DNA from: Streptococcus parasanguinis
Lineage (GTDB): Bacteria > Bacillota > Bacilli > Lactobacillales > Streptococcaceae
NCBI RefSeq assembly: GCF_018499505.1
Contig: NZ_JAHDAC010000006.1
Span: 1-64,000, forward strand
Length of the DNA stretch: 64,000 nt
Direction of reading: 5' to 3'
The notes beneath the pieces are model-generated. The model saw only the letters and a list, made by a program, of their open reading frames with translations. It made no database searches and was not told the DNA's origin. A program made the translations under genes and the position numbers. Of the stretch, positions 1-8,145 are shown piece by piece. Numbering within the stretch: position 1 is the first letter of the stretch; the number at the start of each line of letters is the position of its first letter.

Positions 1-1
1 T

Positions 2-75
2 CGGGAAGTAGCTCAGCTTGGTAGAGTACTTGGTTTGGGACCAAGGTGTCGCAGGTTCGAATCCTGTCTTCCCGA
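2..75 (+). tRNA. tRNA-Pro (anticodon TGG)
   Basis: The sequence folds as a full cloverleaf: the 7-base acceptor arm at 2-8 pairs with 68-74, followed by the discriminator A at 75. A D-arm, an anticodon loop reading TTTGGGA with anticodon TGG, and a T-arm with GTTCGAATC are all present. The CCA end is not encoded. It lies at the window edge and is probably the last gene of a tRNA cluster that continues to the left (inference). Confidence 0.95.
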
Positions 76-84
76 TAGTGTATC

Positions 85-119
85 GAAAAAGTCTAATGGT
101 TGTTATTAGACTTTTTTTG
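85..119 (+). terminator. Intrinsic terminator after tRNA-Pro
   Basis: AGTCTAAT pairs with ATTAGACT around a short loop and is followed by a run of seven T. It ends the tRNA transcript. Confidence 0.85.
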
Positions 120-142
120 TAGTTTTTTTTTATTAATTTATA

Positions 143-166
143 AGAAAAAAGAGCTTTCGCTCTTTC
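143..166 (-). terminator. Terminator of the leftward phosphatase gene
   Basis: AAAGAGC (148-154) pairs with GCTCTTT (159-165) around TTTC. On the minus strand the hairpin is followed by a T run, just past the stop codon of the DUF402 gene. Confidence 0.75.
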
Positions 167-171
167 CAACT

Positions 172-705
172 TTATTTATTTCGCAGTTCAACATAACGGT
201 TATACCAAATTTTGATATATTCCTCAGAAAAAGGACCTTTGTTTTGGTTTATCCAATCTACTAGAACCTTAACATTTTCCTTTAAAATAAAGTCGATGTC
301 ATCTGAATAGTGCATTTTTTCTTTATGCTGCTCGTATTCTTCAACATCTAACAATTTTTTTTCACCATTGGTAAAGACCTTGACATCGAGATCATAGTCG
401 ATATATTTTAAGGCTTCTTGGTCAATGTGAAAAGGACTTGCTAGGTTACAGTAGTAAGATACACCATTGTCACGGATCATGGCGATGATGTTAAACCAAT
501 ATTTTTTATGGAAATATACGATCGCTGGTTCACGTGTAATCCAACGTCTACCATCACTTTCAGTAACAAGTGTATGATCATTTACTCCAATAATTGCATT
601 TTCGGTTATCTTTAATACCATGGTGTCACGCCATGTTCGGTGTAAACTGCCATCATGTTTATAACTTTGAATTGTAATAAAGTCGCCTTCTTTAGGTAGT
701 TTCAT
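172..705 (-). CDS. Nucleoside tri-/diphosphate phosphatase, DUF402 (Ntdp/YgaC-like)
   Basis: The 177-residue protein matches the DUF402 family, whose characterised members hydrolyse nucleoside tri- and diphosphates using a divalent metal. The family core is visible as [20 protein letters not shown] followed by YYCNLASP and an acidic [10 protein letters not shown] segment, where metal-binding aspartates lie in the family. The length is the usual one. A minus-strand TACAAT -10 box lies about 35 bases upstream of the start, and a terminator follows the stop, so it is probably a single-gene transcript. Cytoplasmic. Family assignment is firm; the exact nucleotide substrate is not shown. Confidence 0.85.
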   Translation of the reverse strand: MKLPKEGDFITIQSYKHDGSLHRTWRDTMVLKITENAIIGVNDHTLVTESDGRRWITREPAIVYFHKKYWFNIIAMIRDNGVSYYCNLASPFHIDQEALKYIDYDLDVKVFTNGEKKLLDVEEYEQHKEKMHYSDDIDFILKENVKVLVDWINQNKGPFSEEYIKIWYNRYVELRNK

Positions 706-800
706 AACTTACCAACTTTCTACAATCTAAGTATATCCTCTATATTGTATCATATTTTTCCAAATTTTTTCTTATTTTTCTATTTAATTTTCAATTTGGT

Positions 801-1583
801 TTATGAATCTAAGTATTCTCTAATGGCTGACGTTATATCACTATAATTGTATCCCTTTCTGGCCAGTGCTTGAGTTAAGCGTTGTTTGAGGTCATAGCCT
901 TCATATTTTTTACTGTATTTACGGTATTGTTTTTCTAACTCTTTTAGAATGAGCTCATTGGTTGTTTCTTCATCTGTTTCGAGCTCGAGATTTTGGAATG
1001 CTATCTTTGCTTGATTGTAAGCAAAACCTTTTGAAATGAGTGCTTGGATGATTTTCGTTTCAATGGCTTTTAACGGATATTTTCCTTGGTATTTTTTTAG
1101 GAGTTTTATTGCGGTACGGTCGATCACTTCTGAAAAATCATAGTCTGCAAGAATTTCTTGAAGGATAGATTTTGGGATCCCTTTTTGTTGAATTTTTTGT
1201 TGTAATAAGAGAGGACCCTTATCGCCACTGAGAAGGTTGGCTTCTATCAGGTTTCTTGCATATTGACGATCATCTAACCACTTGTCTTCTTTTAGCTGTT
1301 GGACCACTTTATCAATAATGCCACTTTCAATCTCATACTTTGTCAGGTAGTCTCTGACTTCTTTTGTTGTCCGAGCTTTAAAAGAAAGATGGTAAAGGGC
1401 GAGGTTTTTACCATAGGAGTATTGAGCAAACTCTTGGATTTCTTTTAGTTCTTCTTCACTGATTTCTTTATCTTTGGAAAGGAAATATTTGACGATGGTG
1501 TCTTCTGTAATATAAAGTTTTTGATCATTGTCTAATTCCAGGAGGTAGAGTCTTTTTTTCTTTTCTAGTTTTGTGATTTTCAT
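801..1583 (-). CDS. recX: Regulatory protein RecX
   Basis: RecX-family modulator of RecA filaments, cytoplasmic. The 260-residue protein has the family's repeated three-helix units; the segment around [16 protein letters not shown] and the [16 protein letters not shown] region are typical. I chose the start at 1583 ([10 protein letters not shown]) rather than a start 12 codons earlier because AAGGAAAACC sits directly in front of this ATG and homologues begin here. It lies 10 bases downstream of the APH-like gene and is probably co-transcribed with it, unlike the usual isolated recX. Confidence 0.92.
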   Translation of the reverse strand: MKITKLEKKKRLYLLELDNDQKLYITEDTIVKYFLSKDKEISEEELKEIQEFAQYSYGKNLALYHLSFKARTTKEVRDYLTKYEIESGIIDKVVQQLKEDKWLDDRQYARNLIEANLLSGDKGPLLLQQKIQQKGIPKSILQEILADYDFSEVIDRTAIKLLKKYQGKYPLKAIETKIIQALISKGFAYNQAKIAFQNLELETDEETTNELILKELEKQYRKYSKKYEGYDLKQRLTQALARKGYNYSDITSAIREYLDS

Positions 1584-1593
1584 GGTTTTCCTT

Positions 1594-2370
1594 TTATCCA
1601 AACGCTTCAAAGGCAGCAACGAGTCGAAGTTTATTTATATCGACCTGTTCTCTTCCATAATAGTCAAGAAATAGTTCAGCGTATTTCGGGTCATGTAGGT
1701 TATAGTTGAGGGACCAAACTGCCCAAAAGAGATCGATATGTCGGTCACTGAAATCAGCTAAGCCAAGGTCAATAAAGCAAGAGAAGTGGTCAGCATCTTT
1801 TAGAATAAGGTTCGGTAGACAGGCATCCCCGTGAATAAAGGCATCTGTCTTTAAAAGGTGCCCTTGTTCTCGAATGAGCTGGAAGGCCTCTTCACGACTG
1901 CTAATCCGGAATTGGGGTAGGAGAGCCTTGGCATAGAACTCACCTTTTTCATAGTTTTTTAAGGCTCTGTCTTTATAGGCCTGTAAATGATTTTCTGATG
2001 GAAAATTTTGCGGATAAAAGCTGTGAAGTTTTTTAAGAGCTTCGGCCATGGTTAGGCAGATTTTTTCTGGCTGGTCTAAAAAAGCGAGAGTATCATGACC
2101 AATAGCCTCTTTAGTCAGGAGGTAGTCTTTATCTGTAGATAGATAGTGGATGACTGGAGTTCCTATTCCCTCTTGTTCAAACAAACTTGCAATTCTAGCT
2201 TCTCGCTCTAATCTTCCCTTTTGATCTATTTTCAAGTAGTAACCTGAATCAAGATAGAGAACCGTTGCGCCTGAATGAGAAGAGCTGTCAGAAAGAGTTG
2301 CTCCCTCTATATAAGTTCGTAATTGCTCAGGAAAATCCAATGGGGAAAAATGAGATATCTTTGTATTCAT
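1594..2370 (-). CDS. Aminoglycoside-phosphotransferase-like kinase (APH family)
   Basis: The 258-residue protein has the layout of APH(3')-type kinases: an N-terminal lobe with a lysine in YYLKID and an ERE segment, then the catalytic loop HGDACLPN (Asp and Asn equivalent to the phosphotransfer and Mg sites), then IDLG with the Mg-binding Asp, then [13 protein letters not shown]. It may phosphorylate an aminoglycoside or another small hydroxylated or amino compound; the substrate cannot be told from sequence and chromosomal members are often not resistance genes. It sits head-to-head with rlmD, with only 55 bases between, and ten bases before recX. The start codon has no ribosome-binding site: TACAAT ends 6 bases upstream of it, so its mRNA may be leaderless. 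Confidence 0.75.
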   Translation of the reverse strand: MNTKISHFSPLDFPEQLRTYIEGATLSDSSSHSGATVLYLDSGYYLKIDQKGRLEREARIASLFEQEGIGTPVIHYLSTDKDYLLTKEAIGHDTLAFLDQPEKICLTMAEALKKLHSFYPQNFPSENHLQAYKDRALKNYEKGEFYAKALLPQFRISSREEAFQLIREQGHLLKTDAFIHGDACLPNLILKDADHFSCFIDLGLADFSDRHIDLFWAVWSLNYNLHDPKYAELFLDYYGREQVDINKLRLVAAFEAFG

Positions 2371-2376
2371 GGTTTT

Positions 2377-2385
2377 ATTGTAACA
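2377..2385 (-). promoter_or_regulatory. Extended -10 of the APH-like gene, 6 bases before its ATG
   Basis: On the minus strand the bases read TGT then TACAAT, then six bases (AAAACC) and ATG at 2370. Initiation about seven bases after the -10 would start the RNA at or next to the start codon. No Shine-Dalgarno sequence is possible in that space. Confidence 0.55.
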
Positions 2386-2410
2386 TATTCTTAAACATTG
2401 AGAAACTACG

Positions 2411-2419
2411 TGGTATAAT
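2411..2419 (+). promoter_or_regulatory. Extended -10 of rlmD, 6 bases before its ATG
   Basis: TGG followed by TATAAT (2414-2419), six bases (AGACTT), then ATG at 2426. The -35 region (TTAAAC) is weak, which fits an extended -10 promoter. Predicted RNA start coincides with the start codon. Confidence 0.6.
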
Positions 2420-2425
2420 AGACTT

Positions 2426-3778
2426 ATGAGTCTTAAAGTTAAACAAAAAATTCCATTAAAAATTAAGCGTATGGGAATTAACGGAGAAGGGATTGGCTTT
2501 TATAAAAAAACACTTGTCTTTGTGCCAGGTGCCTTGAAGGGAGAAGATATCTTCTGCCAAATTACAAGTGTCAAGAAAAATTTTGCGGAAGCCAAACTCC
2601 TATCTGTGAATAAGGCGTCTAAGTTTCGTGTGACGCCCATGTGTGATATCTATGAGACCTGTGGTGGTTGCCAAATCATGCATTTGAAGTATGACAAGCA
2701 GCTGGAGTTTAAGACAGATTTATTGCAACAGGCCTTGAAGAAGTTCTCACCTGAAGGATTTGAACAGTATGATATTCGGCCGACAATCGGAATGCAGGAG
2801 CCTCTTTACTATCGGGCAAAATTGCAATTTCAAACAAGGAAATTCAAGGGTCAGGTGAAGGCGGGCCTCTATGCTCAAAATTCACATTATTTGGTGGAAT
2901 TAAAAGATTGTTTGGTTCAAGATCCGGTTATTCAAGCTATCGCTAACGATCTAGCGGATTTATTGACCTATTATCAGATTCCGATTGCTGATGAACGAAA
3001 AGAGCTGGGTGTCAGAACCATGATGGTTCGACGGGCTCGGAAGTCTGGGCAAGTTCAGATCATTGTGGTCACTAGTCGTCAGATTAACGTAAAGAATTTG
3101 GTGGAAGACTTGGTCACGAAATACCCTGAGATTGTCACAGTTGCTGTTAACAAAAATACGTCTCGTTCCAGTGAGATTTATGGGGAACAAACGCAGATTA
3201 TTTGGGGAGAAGAGGCCATTTTGGAAGGTGTTTTGGATTATGAATTCTCCCTGTCTCCTCGAGCCTTTTACCAGTTGAATCCGGAACAAACTGAAGTATT
3301 GTATAGTGAGGCTGTCAATGCTCTAGATGTTTCTCCAGAGGATCACCTGATTGATGCCTACTGTGGGGTTGGAACGATCGGATTTGCTTTTGCTAATAGA
3401 GTGAAAAGTGTTCGGGGGATGGATATTATTCCTGAAGCGATTGAAGATGCCAAATACAATGCTAAACGGATGGGATTTGAGAATACCCACTATGAGGCTG
3501 GTACAGCAGAAGAGATCATTCCTCGTTGGTACCAAGAAGGCTATCGGGCTAATGCTGTGATCGTGGATCCACCTCGTACGGGCTTGGGTACAAAATTAAT
3601 CGAGACCTTGTTGCAGTATGCACCTGAAAAGATGGTCTATGTCTCTTGTAATGTCTCTACTTTGGCACGGGATCTAGTGGCTTTGACGAAGGTTTATCAG
3701 GTTGAATACATTCAATCAGTGGACATGTTCCCCCATACTGCACGGACAGAAGCAGTTGTGAAATTAGTGAAGAAGTGA
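2426..3778 (+). CDS. rlmD: 23S rRNA (uracil-C5)-methyltransferase, RlmD/RlmCD (RumA) family
   Basis: SAM-dependent enzyme that makes 5-methyluridine in 23S rRNA; Gram-positive RlmCD methylates both U747 and U1939. The 450 residues show an N-terminal TRAM RNA-binding domain (about 1-65), an iron-sulfur cluster motif CX5CGGC near residue 73 with the further Cys in ELKDCLVQD, the SAM site [10 protein letters not shown], the motif DPPRTGLG, and the catalytic Cys region [11 protein letters not shown]. Normal length. First gene of a compact rightward group with the deaminase-like gene 10 bases downstream. No ribosome-binding site precedes its ATG. Streptococci carry two such paralogues, so I cannot say which target this copy serves. 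Confidence 0.9.
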   Translation: MSLKVKQKIPLKIKRMGINGEGIGFYKKTLVFVPGALKGEDIFCQITSVKKNFAEAKLLSVNKASKFRVTPMCDIYETCGGCQIMHLKYDKQLEFKTDLLQQALKKFSPEGFEQYDIRPTIGMQEPLYYRAKLQFQTRKFKGQVKAGLYAQNSHYLVELKDCLVQDPVIQAIANDLADLLTYYQIPIADERKELGVRTMMVRRARKSGQVQIIVVTSRQINVKNLVEDLVTKYPEIVTVAVNKNTSRSSEIYGEQTQIIWGEEAILEGVLDYEFSLSPRAFYQLNPEQTEVLYSEAVNALDVSPEDHLIDAYCGVGTIGFAFANRVKSVRGMDIIPEAIEDAKYNAKRMGFENTHYEAGTAEEIIPRWYQEGYRANAVIVDPPRTGLGTKLIETLLQYAPEKMVYVSCNVSTLARDLVALTKVYQVEYIQSVDMFPHTARTEAVVKLVKK

Positions 3779-3788
3779 AAGAAGAAGA

Positions 3789-4232
3789 ATGGATATTTGG
3801 GAAAAACTTTATCATGAGGCGAAAGATCTCTATGCGCCTCATGAGGTTTCAGATTTTGTCTATGCTCGACATGTGGTCGCTGCTGTTGAGGCTGCAGATG
3901 GTCAGATTTATACGGGCTTTTGTATGGAAGGAACCTGTGGCGTCTTTCATTTATGTGCCGAACGAGCAGCTCTTTTCAACATGTATCAACAATCAGGACA
4001 AACCAAGGTCAAGCGCATTATTGCTTTTCGAGACAAGCCTCCTTATGGAGAAGGTTCAGGTATGCCTTGTGGGGCCTGTCGTGAATTTCTCCTTGAGTTA
4101 AATGCAGAGAATTATTATCTAGAATTTATGGTGGATTATGAAAGTCGTAAGACCATTACTTTAGGTGAATTGATGCCTCTTTGGTGGGGAGAAGAACGGG
4201 CTCGTCAGAGAGAGAATAAAGGGAATGAGTAG
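3789..4232 (+). CDS. Cytidine deaminase-like zinc hydrolase
   Basis: A 147-residue member of the cytidine deaminase fold. The zinc site is clear: CAERAAL (Cys ligand plus catalytic Glu) and PCGACREFL (two Cys ligands). The spacing and length fit the small cytidine/blasticidin-S deaminase class rather than dCMP or guanine deaminases. It is translated from the rlmD transcript, 10 bases after its stop, with a weak purine-rich site. Its association with an rRNA methyltransferase is conserved only by position here and does not define a substrate; a pyrimidine nucleoside is the likeliest (inference). Confidence 0.75.
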   Translation: MDIWEKLYHEAKDLYAPHEVSDFVYARHVVAAVEAADGQIYTGFCMEGTCGVFHLCAERAALFNMYQQSGQTKVKRIIAFRDKPPYGEGSGMPCGACREFLLELNAENYYLEFMVDYESRKTITLGELMPLWWGEERARQRENKGNE

Positions 4233-4245
4233 AGGAAATAAATAA

Positions 4246-4482
4246 ATGGACAATGTTATTGATGTATCGATTCCAGTTGCTCAAGTTATTGATCAACATC
4301 CGGAGGTATTGGATTTGTTGGTGGAGTTGGGCTTTAAACCCTTAGCCAATCCGATCATGCGCAATACAGTTGGGCGCAAGGTTTCCTTAAAACAAGGATC
4401 AAAATTAGAAGGTACTCCTATGGAGAAGATTGTGCGAACACTAGAGGCTAATGGCTATGAAGTAGTGGGGCTAGATCAATGA
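4246..4482 (+). CDS. DUF1858 domain protein (ScdA-N-like)
   Basis: A 78-residue protein made only of a DUF1858 domain: the pattern DVSIPVAQVIDQHPEVLDLLVELGF followed by a basic RKVSLKQGSKLEG turn and a C-terminal helix. In iron-sulfur repair proteins (ScdA/YtfE) this domain is fused in front of a hemerythrin domain; here it is a separate gene whose stop overlaps the start of the DUF438-hemerythrin gene by four bases (ATGA), so the two are surely translated together and probably interact. A good AGAGGAAATAAATAA site precedes the start. Confidence 0.8.
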   Translation: MDNVIDVSIPVAQVIDQHPEVLDLLVELGFKPLANPIMRNTVGRKVSLKQGSKLEGTPMEKIVRTLEANGYEVVGLDQ

Positions 4483-5825
4483 GTGATGAACGAATTCACG
4501 TTTTAAGAGATATCTTATTAGAGCTTCATCATGGAGCTTCTCCTGAGTCGGTTCAGGAACGGTTTGATGCGACCTTTGCAGGGGTTTCTGCGATTGAAAT
4601 CTCTCTTATGGAGCATGAACTGATGAATTCAGATGCAGGTGTTACTTTTGAAGATGTTATGGAGCTTTGTGATGTCCATGCCAATCTCTTTAAGAATGCT
4701 GTTCAAGGGGTCGAAGTAGCAGATACTGACCATCCGGGCCATCCCGTTCAAATCTTTAAACAGGAGAATCTAGCTCTTCGTGCGGCTATGATGCGGGTAC
4801 GTCGCTTGCTAGACAATTATGAGACAACCGATGATCCTGAGATGATTCAGGAGATTCATAAGGGCTTGTTACGTCAGCTGGGCTTGGTCGGGCAATTTGA
4901 CCGGCATTATCGTCGTAAGGAAGAGTTGATGTTCCCGATTATGGAAAAATATGGGCATGATTCCCCGCCAAAAGTGATGTGGGGAGTAGATGACCAGATT
5001 CGGGACCTCTTTGCGAAAGTTTTGGACACTGCCAAGGAACTGCCGGATTCTGGCATCTTAGAAGTCAAAGAGCTCTTTGAAGCCTTTGCGCAAGAGTTTG
5101 AGGCCATGATCTTCAAGGAAGAGTCGATCCTCTTGATGATTTTGCTGGAGTCCTTTACCCAGGATGACTGGCTCTCCATTGCAGAAGAAAGTGATGCTTA
5201 TGGTTATGCCATTATCATTCCGAGTGAAAAGTGGGTGCCAAAACGCGTTGACTTCAAGGAGGAAGCGTCGAAAGAGTCAGAGGGTTCAACTGTACCGCTT
5301 CCTTCTTCAAAAGGCGATGAGCAACGTCAGGTCATTGAGACTCCTGAGGGACAGTTGACGATTACCTTCACACCTAAGAAAAAAGAAGAGAGCTTCGATC
5401 GCAAGCAACCACAAACTTTTGGCCATGGATTTTTATCGGTGGAGCAAGCGAATTTAATCTTGAACCAGTTGCCAATGGAGATCACCTTTGTCAATAAGGA
5501 TGATGTTTTCCAATATTACAATGATGCTGCGCCTTTTGAGGAAATGATTTTTAAGAGGACGCCATCGCAGGTAGGACGCAATGTTGAGCTGTGTCACCCA
5601 CCGAAATATTTGGAGAAGGTCAAAGCGATCATGCAAGGGCTTCGTGAAGGGAAAAAAGACAAGTATGAAATGTGGTTCAAATCAGAATCGCGTGGGAAAT
5701 TTGTCCATGTCACCTATGCAGCCGTGCATGATGAAGCTGGAGACTTTCAAGGTGTCTTGGAATATGTTCAGGACATTCAACCTTATCGGGAGATCGATAC
5801 GGATTTTTATAGAGGAATGGAGTAA
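4479..5825 (+). CDS. DUF438-hemerythrin-PAS protein
   Basis: The 448-residue protein has three parts: DUF438 (about 1-75), a hemerythrin-like four-helix segment (about 85-235, with DHPGHP, RHYRRKEELMFP, MWGVDDQIRD and FKEESILLM), and a C-terminal PAS-like domain (about 320-440, with FVNKDDVFQYYND and a final FQGVLEYVQDIQPYREID). The family is linked with oxygen, nitric oxide or redox sensing and iron-sulfur repair, without a firm role. Two of the positions that are iron-binding His in canonical hemerythrins read Asp (GVDDQ) and Met (AMIFKEE), so the metal site may be altered. Overlaps the DUF1858 gene by four bases. Confidence 0.82.
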   Translation: MSDERIHVLRDILLELHHGASPESVQERFDATFAGVSAIEISLMEHELMNSDAGVTFEDVMELCDVHANLFKNAVQGVEVADTDHPGHPVQIFKQENLALRAAMMRVRRLLDNYETTDDPEMIQEIHKGLLRQLGLVGQFDRHYRRKEELMFPIMEKYGHDSPPKVMWGVDDQIRDLFAKVLDTAKELPDSGILEVKELFEAFAQEFEAMIFKEESILLMILLESFTQDDWLSIAEESDAYGYAIIIPSEKWVPKRVDFKEEASKESEGSTVPLPSSKGDEQRQVIETPEGQLTITFTPKKKEESFDRKQPQTFGHGFLSVEQANLILNQLPMEITFVNKDDVFQYYNDAAPFEEMIFKRTPSQVGRNVELCHPPKYLEKVKAIMQGLREGKKDKYEMWFKSESRGKFVHVTYAAVHDEAGDFQGVLEYVQDIQPYREIDTDFYRGME

Positions 5826-5827
5826 AG

Positions 5828-6082
5828 ATGAGTTACGAAACAGAGTTTATGAAGGAGTTTGAGGAGTGGATCAAGACTCAAGTCATGATCAATGAAATGG
5901 CTCTCGAAGAAAGTAAGAAGGTTTTTGATGAAGATCAGGATGAGCGAGCTAAAATTGCTATGATTCGCTATGAAAGCCGTTTGGATGCTTATCAGTTTTT
6001 GCAAGGGAAGTTTGAAAATTTCCATGCTGGAAAAGGATTTCATGATTTACCAGATGGCCTCTTTGGTGAAAGAAAATACTAG
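5828..6082 (+). CDS. DUF1912 family protein
   Basis: An 84-residue protein of the streptococcal DUF1912 family, recognised by the segment YESRLDAYQFLQGKFENF and the C-terminal GKGFHDLPDGLFGERKY. Function unknown. Predicted to be largely helical and acidic, with no signal peptide or membrane segment. It begins two bases after the DUF438 gene with a good AGAGGAATGGAG site, so it ends the rlmD operon. Confidence 0.85.
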   Translation: MSYETEFMKEFEEWIKTQVMINEMALEESKKVFDEDQDERAKIAMIRYESRLDAYQFLQGKFENFHAGKGFHDLPDGLFGERKY

Positions 6083-6137
6083 AAGGTGATTATTGAAGGC
6101 GTTTTACTAGCTAGATTTACCTGAAAATCGAGCAATG

Positions 6138-6166
6138 ACTTGATTTTTTAGGGGATTGTGTTACAA
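6138..6166 (+). promoter_or_regulatory. Promoter of the helix-hairpin-helix gene
   Basis: TTGATT, a 16-base spacer ending in TGTGT, then TACAAT. It leaves an untranslated leader of roughly 95 bases containing small hairpins (GTTGA/TCAAC, ATTATT/AATAAT, GTGAT/ATCAC) before the AGGAGG-type site. Confidence 0.55.
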
Positions 6167-6262
6167 TAAAAAAGTTGAAATGACATCAACGGATTATTGA
6201 ATGGAATAATGGTGATGAAACCTTGTTGCCTTAGGGATTGATCACTGAATTTAGGAGGAAAA

Positions 6263-6610
6263 ATGGCAAAGAAGAACGTAAACCGTGCGAAACAATACAA
6301 ACATCAAAATAGACATCTTTTGAAAAAAGCTGTCGCAACTGTAACTGCAGCTGTGAAAGAAGCACCTAAAAAGGTTGAGAAAGCTACAAAAGCAGTGGCG
6401 AAAGAAGTGAAACAAGCGGCTTCTTCAGTGGAAGAATTTGCTGCAAGTTTGGAAGGTGTGGCACTTGATCGTGCGCAAACATTCTATGATGAAGGTATTC
6501 GCTCTGTTGCGGACTTCGCAAACTGGACAGAAAAAGAGTTGTTGGCCCTTAAAGGAATCGGCCCAGCTACGATCAAGAAATTGAAAGAACTAGGCGTTAA
6601 ATTTAAATAA
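6263..6610 (+). CDS. Small basic helix-hairpin-helix DNA-binding protein (histone-like)
   Basis: A 115-residue protein of two halves. The first half (about 1-55) is rich in Lys, Ala and Val with H1-like stretches such as KKVEKATKAVAKEVKQAA. The second half is a helix-hairpin-helix domain (about 85-115, LLALKGIGPATIKKLKELG), a fold that binds DNA backbone non-specifically. No catalytic residues are seen. The start has a strong TTTAGGAGG site. It has its own promoter and a structured leader, and lies between the rlmD operon and the Val T-box. A nucleoid-associated or DNA-repair accessory role is an inference; I do not know a characterised homologue. Confidence 0.75.
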   Translation: MAKKNVNRAKQYKHQNRHLLKKAVATVTAAVKEAPKKVEKATKAVAKEVKQAASSVEEFAASLEGVALDRAQTFYDEGIRSVADFANWTEKELLALKGIGPATIKKLKELGVKFK

Positions 6611-6626
6611 TCGCTTTTATGATTTC

Positions 6627-6655
6627 TTGCTATTTCCAGGAAAACTTGCTAAAAT
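6627..6655 (+). promoter_or_regulatory. Promoter of the Val T-box/valS unit
   Basis: TTGCTA, a 17-base spacer, then TAAAAT. It lies immediately upstream of the first helix of the T-box leader. Confidence 0.55.
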
Positions 6656-6659
6656 GAAC

Positions 6660-6958
6660 CTATTAGAGGTGTTTTGAATCCCACATTTTACAGAAAGTGG
6701 CGGTGCTGAGAAGTCCACAAATGTGTCAAAACTGGTTGCTAATGGATGAAATTAAAAAATGAAATATAAATCTTTTTGTTTCCTTTTAGGACTAGGCGGC
6801 GAGTTGCAGGCTGTACTGAAGTACGCCAAGACGAGCTAACGATGTCATAAAAGTGAAACAAGAAGATTAAAGATGCGGGCTTTGCCCGAACTTGGGTGGT
6901 ACCGCGGATCAACACATTCGTCCCTGTCAGATTAATGACAGGGACGATTTTTCTTTTA
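6660..6958 (+). promoter_or_regulatory. T-box leader, valine-responsive
   Basis: The T-box core GGGTGGTACCGCGG is at 6893-6906 and is followed by a terminator whose arms GTCCCTGTC and GACAGGGAC end in a T run. Stem I is visible as ATTAG (6662) with CTAAT (6739) and GTTTTGA with TCAAAAC, with a distal hairpin holding GGTGCTGAGAAG. The three bases just before the base preceding the lower helix read GTT (6735-6737), a valine codon, in the same relative place as TGG in the Trp leader of this window. valS is the fourth gene of the unit, 1.8 kb downstream, so three other genes also fall under this control. Specifier reading is inference. Confidence 0.85.
6767..6870 (+). repeat. Long hairpin element inside the Val T-box leader
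   Basis: AATCTTTTTGTTTC (6767-6780) pairs with GAAACAAGAAGATT (6857-6870), extended by CTTTTA/TAAAAG and GAC/GTC. The centre holds a smaller hairpin around TACTGAAGTAC. This is much larger than the usual stem between Stem I and the antiterminator and resembles the small interspersed repeats of oral streptococci. Confidence 0.55.
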
Positions 6959-6982
6959 CACCCCTAGCCAAAGGAGGTTGTC

Positions 6983-7561
6983 ATGAAACAATCTTTTAAC
7001 ACCAGTAAACTCTACTATGGTTTTCCTATCTTCATCTTGGGGTATCAGGACCAGAACTTTGAGCACAATATCACAACCTGCAGTTCCTCTTATAGTCTGG
7101 GAGATTGGCTGGTCATCGGTGTTGGTGCTGAGGAAAATGCGGCAGACCAGATTAAGCATTATCAACAGTTCACTGTGAACATCCCTGATGAAAACTTTAT
7201 GCTGGAGATGGAGCAGGCTGGCTTTATCAGCCATCGGGAGAAGTTGGATCACTTAGGGCTGGACTATGAGATTTCTGAACGGACCCAGGCTCCGATTTTG
7301 GAGCCCTGTCCAGTCGTATTGGATTGCCAGGTAGATCGGATTATAGAGGAAGATGGCATTTGCCATATCTTTGCAAAGATTCTTGCGCGACTGGCTGATC
7401 CAGAACTCTTAGATGATAAGGGGCATTTTAAAAATGACCGTTTTGCACCGACCTACTTTATGGGGGACGGCCATCAGCGCGTTTATCGTTATCTGGACAA
7501 CCGAGTCGACCCCATGGGAAGCTTTATGAAGAAAGCGAGAAAGAAGAATGACAAGAGCTGA
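6983..7561 (+). CDS. Flavin reductase family protein
   Basis: The 192 residues fit the FMN-binding split-barrel flavin reductase family: an N-terminal strand region with FPIFILGYQDQNFEHNIT, the central LGDWLVIGV, an N-terminal to mid SLG/ENAADQI helix and a HIFAKILARLADPELLD strand pair. Family members use FMN and NAD(P)H to deliver reduced flavin, but single-domain members of this subgroup often have unknown substrates. It starts 25 bases after the T-box terminator with an excellent AAAGGAGG site, so the valine-responsive leader controls it directly. It overlaps the next gene by 14 bases. Confidence 0.8.
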   Translation: MKQSFNTSKLYYGFPIFILGYQDQNFEHNITTCSSSYSLGDWLVIGVGAEENAADQIKHYQQFTVNIPDENFMLEMEQAGFISHREKLDHLGLDYEISERTQAPILEPCPVVLDCQVDRIIEEDGICHIFAKILARLADPELLDDKGHFKNDRFAPTYFMGDGHQRVYRYLDNRVDPMGSFMKKARKKNDKS

Positions 7562-8117
7562 GTTGCCAGATAAAATCGAAACGGAGCGTCTGGTTTTACG
7601 AGTCCGAACAGTAGCGGATGCAGAGGATATTCATGCTTACGCCAGTTTGCCAGAAGTTTCCTATCCAGCTGGTTTTCCACCCGTCAAGACCTTGGAAGAT
7701 GAGATTTATTACCTAGAACATATCCTTCCTGAGCGCAATGAAAAGGACAATCTCCCAGCTGGTTACGGCATTGTGATCAAAGGGACTGATAAAGTCATTG
7801 GCTCTGTTGATTTCAACCATCGCCACGAAGACGATGTACTGGAAATTGGCTATACCTTGCACCCAGACTATTGGGGCCGAGGCTATGTACCCGAAGCGGC
7901 GCGTGCCTTGATTGATTTAGCTTTTACAGAACTAAACCTACACAAGATAGAATTGTCTTGCTTTGGTTACAACCTTCAAAGTCAACGAGTCGCTGAGAAA
8001 CTTGGCTTCACCCTTGAAGCTCGTATCCGTGACCGTAAAGATGCCCAAGGCAATCGTTGTGATGATTTGAGATACGGCTTGCTGAAGAGTGAGTGGGAAG
8101 CTCAAGGTCAACATTAA
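7548..8117 (+). CDS. GNAT N-acetyltransferase, RimJ/RimL type (copy 1)
   Basis: The 189-residue protein is a GNAT acetyltransferase. The acetyl-CoA region is seen as LEIGYTLHPDYWGRGYVPEAARALIDLAF, followed by KIELSCFGYNLQSQRVAEKLGF, which is the usual C-terminal motif of RimJ/RimL-like ribosomal-protein or small-amine acetyltransferases. The N terminus begins ETERLVLRVRTVADAE. The acceptor is unknown. It overlaps the flavin reductase gene by 14 bases and is followed by a near-duplicate. Confidence 0.88.
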   Translation: MTRAELPDKIETERLVLRVRTVADAEDIHAYASLPEVSYPAGFPPVKTLEDEIYYLEHILPERNEKDNLPAGYGIVIKGTDKVIGSVDFNHRHEDDVLEIGYTLHPDYWGRGYVPEAARALIDLAFTELNLHKIELSCFGYNLQSQRVAEKLGFTLEARIRDRKDAQGNRCDDLRYGLLKSEWEAQGQH

Positions 8118-8145
8118 AAATAGAAAAACTAGAAGAGACAATCAC

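Noticed and set aside
3775..4101. 108-codon plus-strand frame overlapping the deaminase-like gene
   Set aside because: Out of frame with the clear zinc-site protein; no family features.
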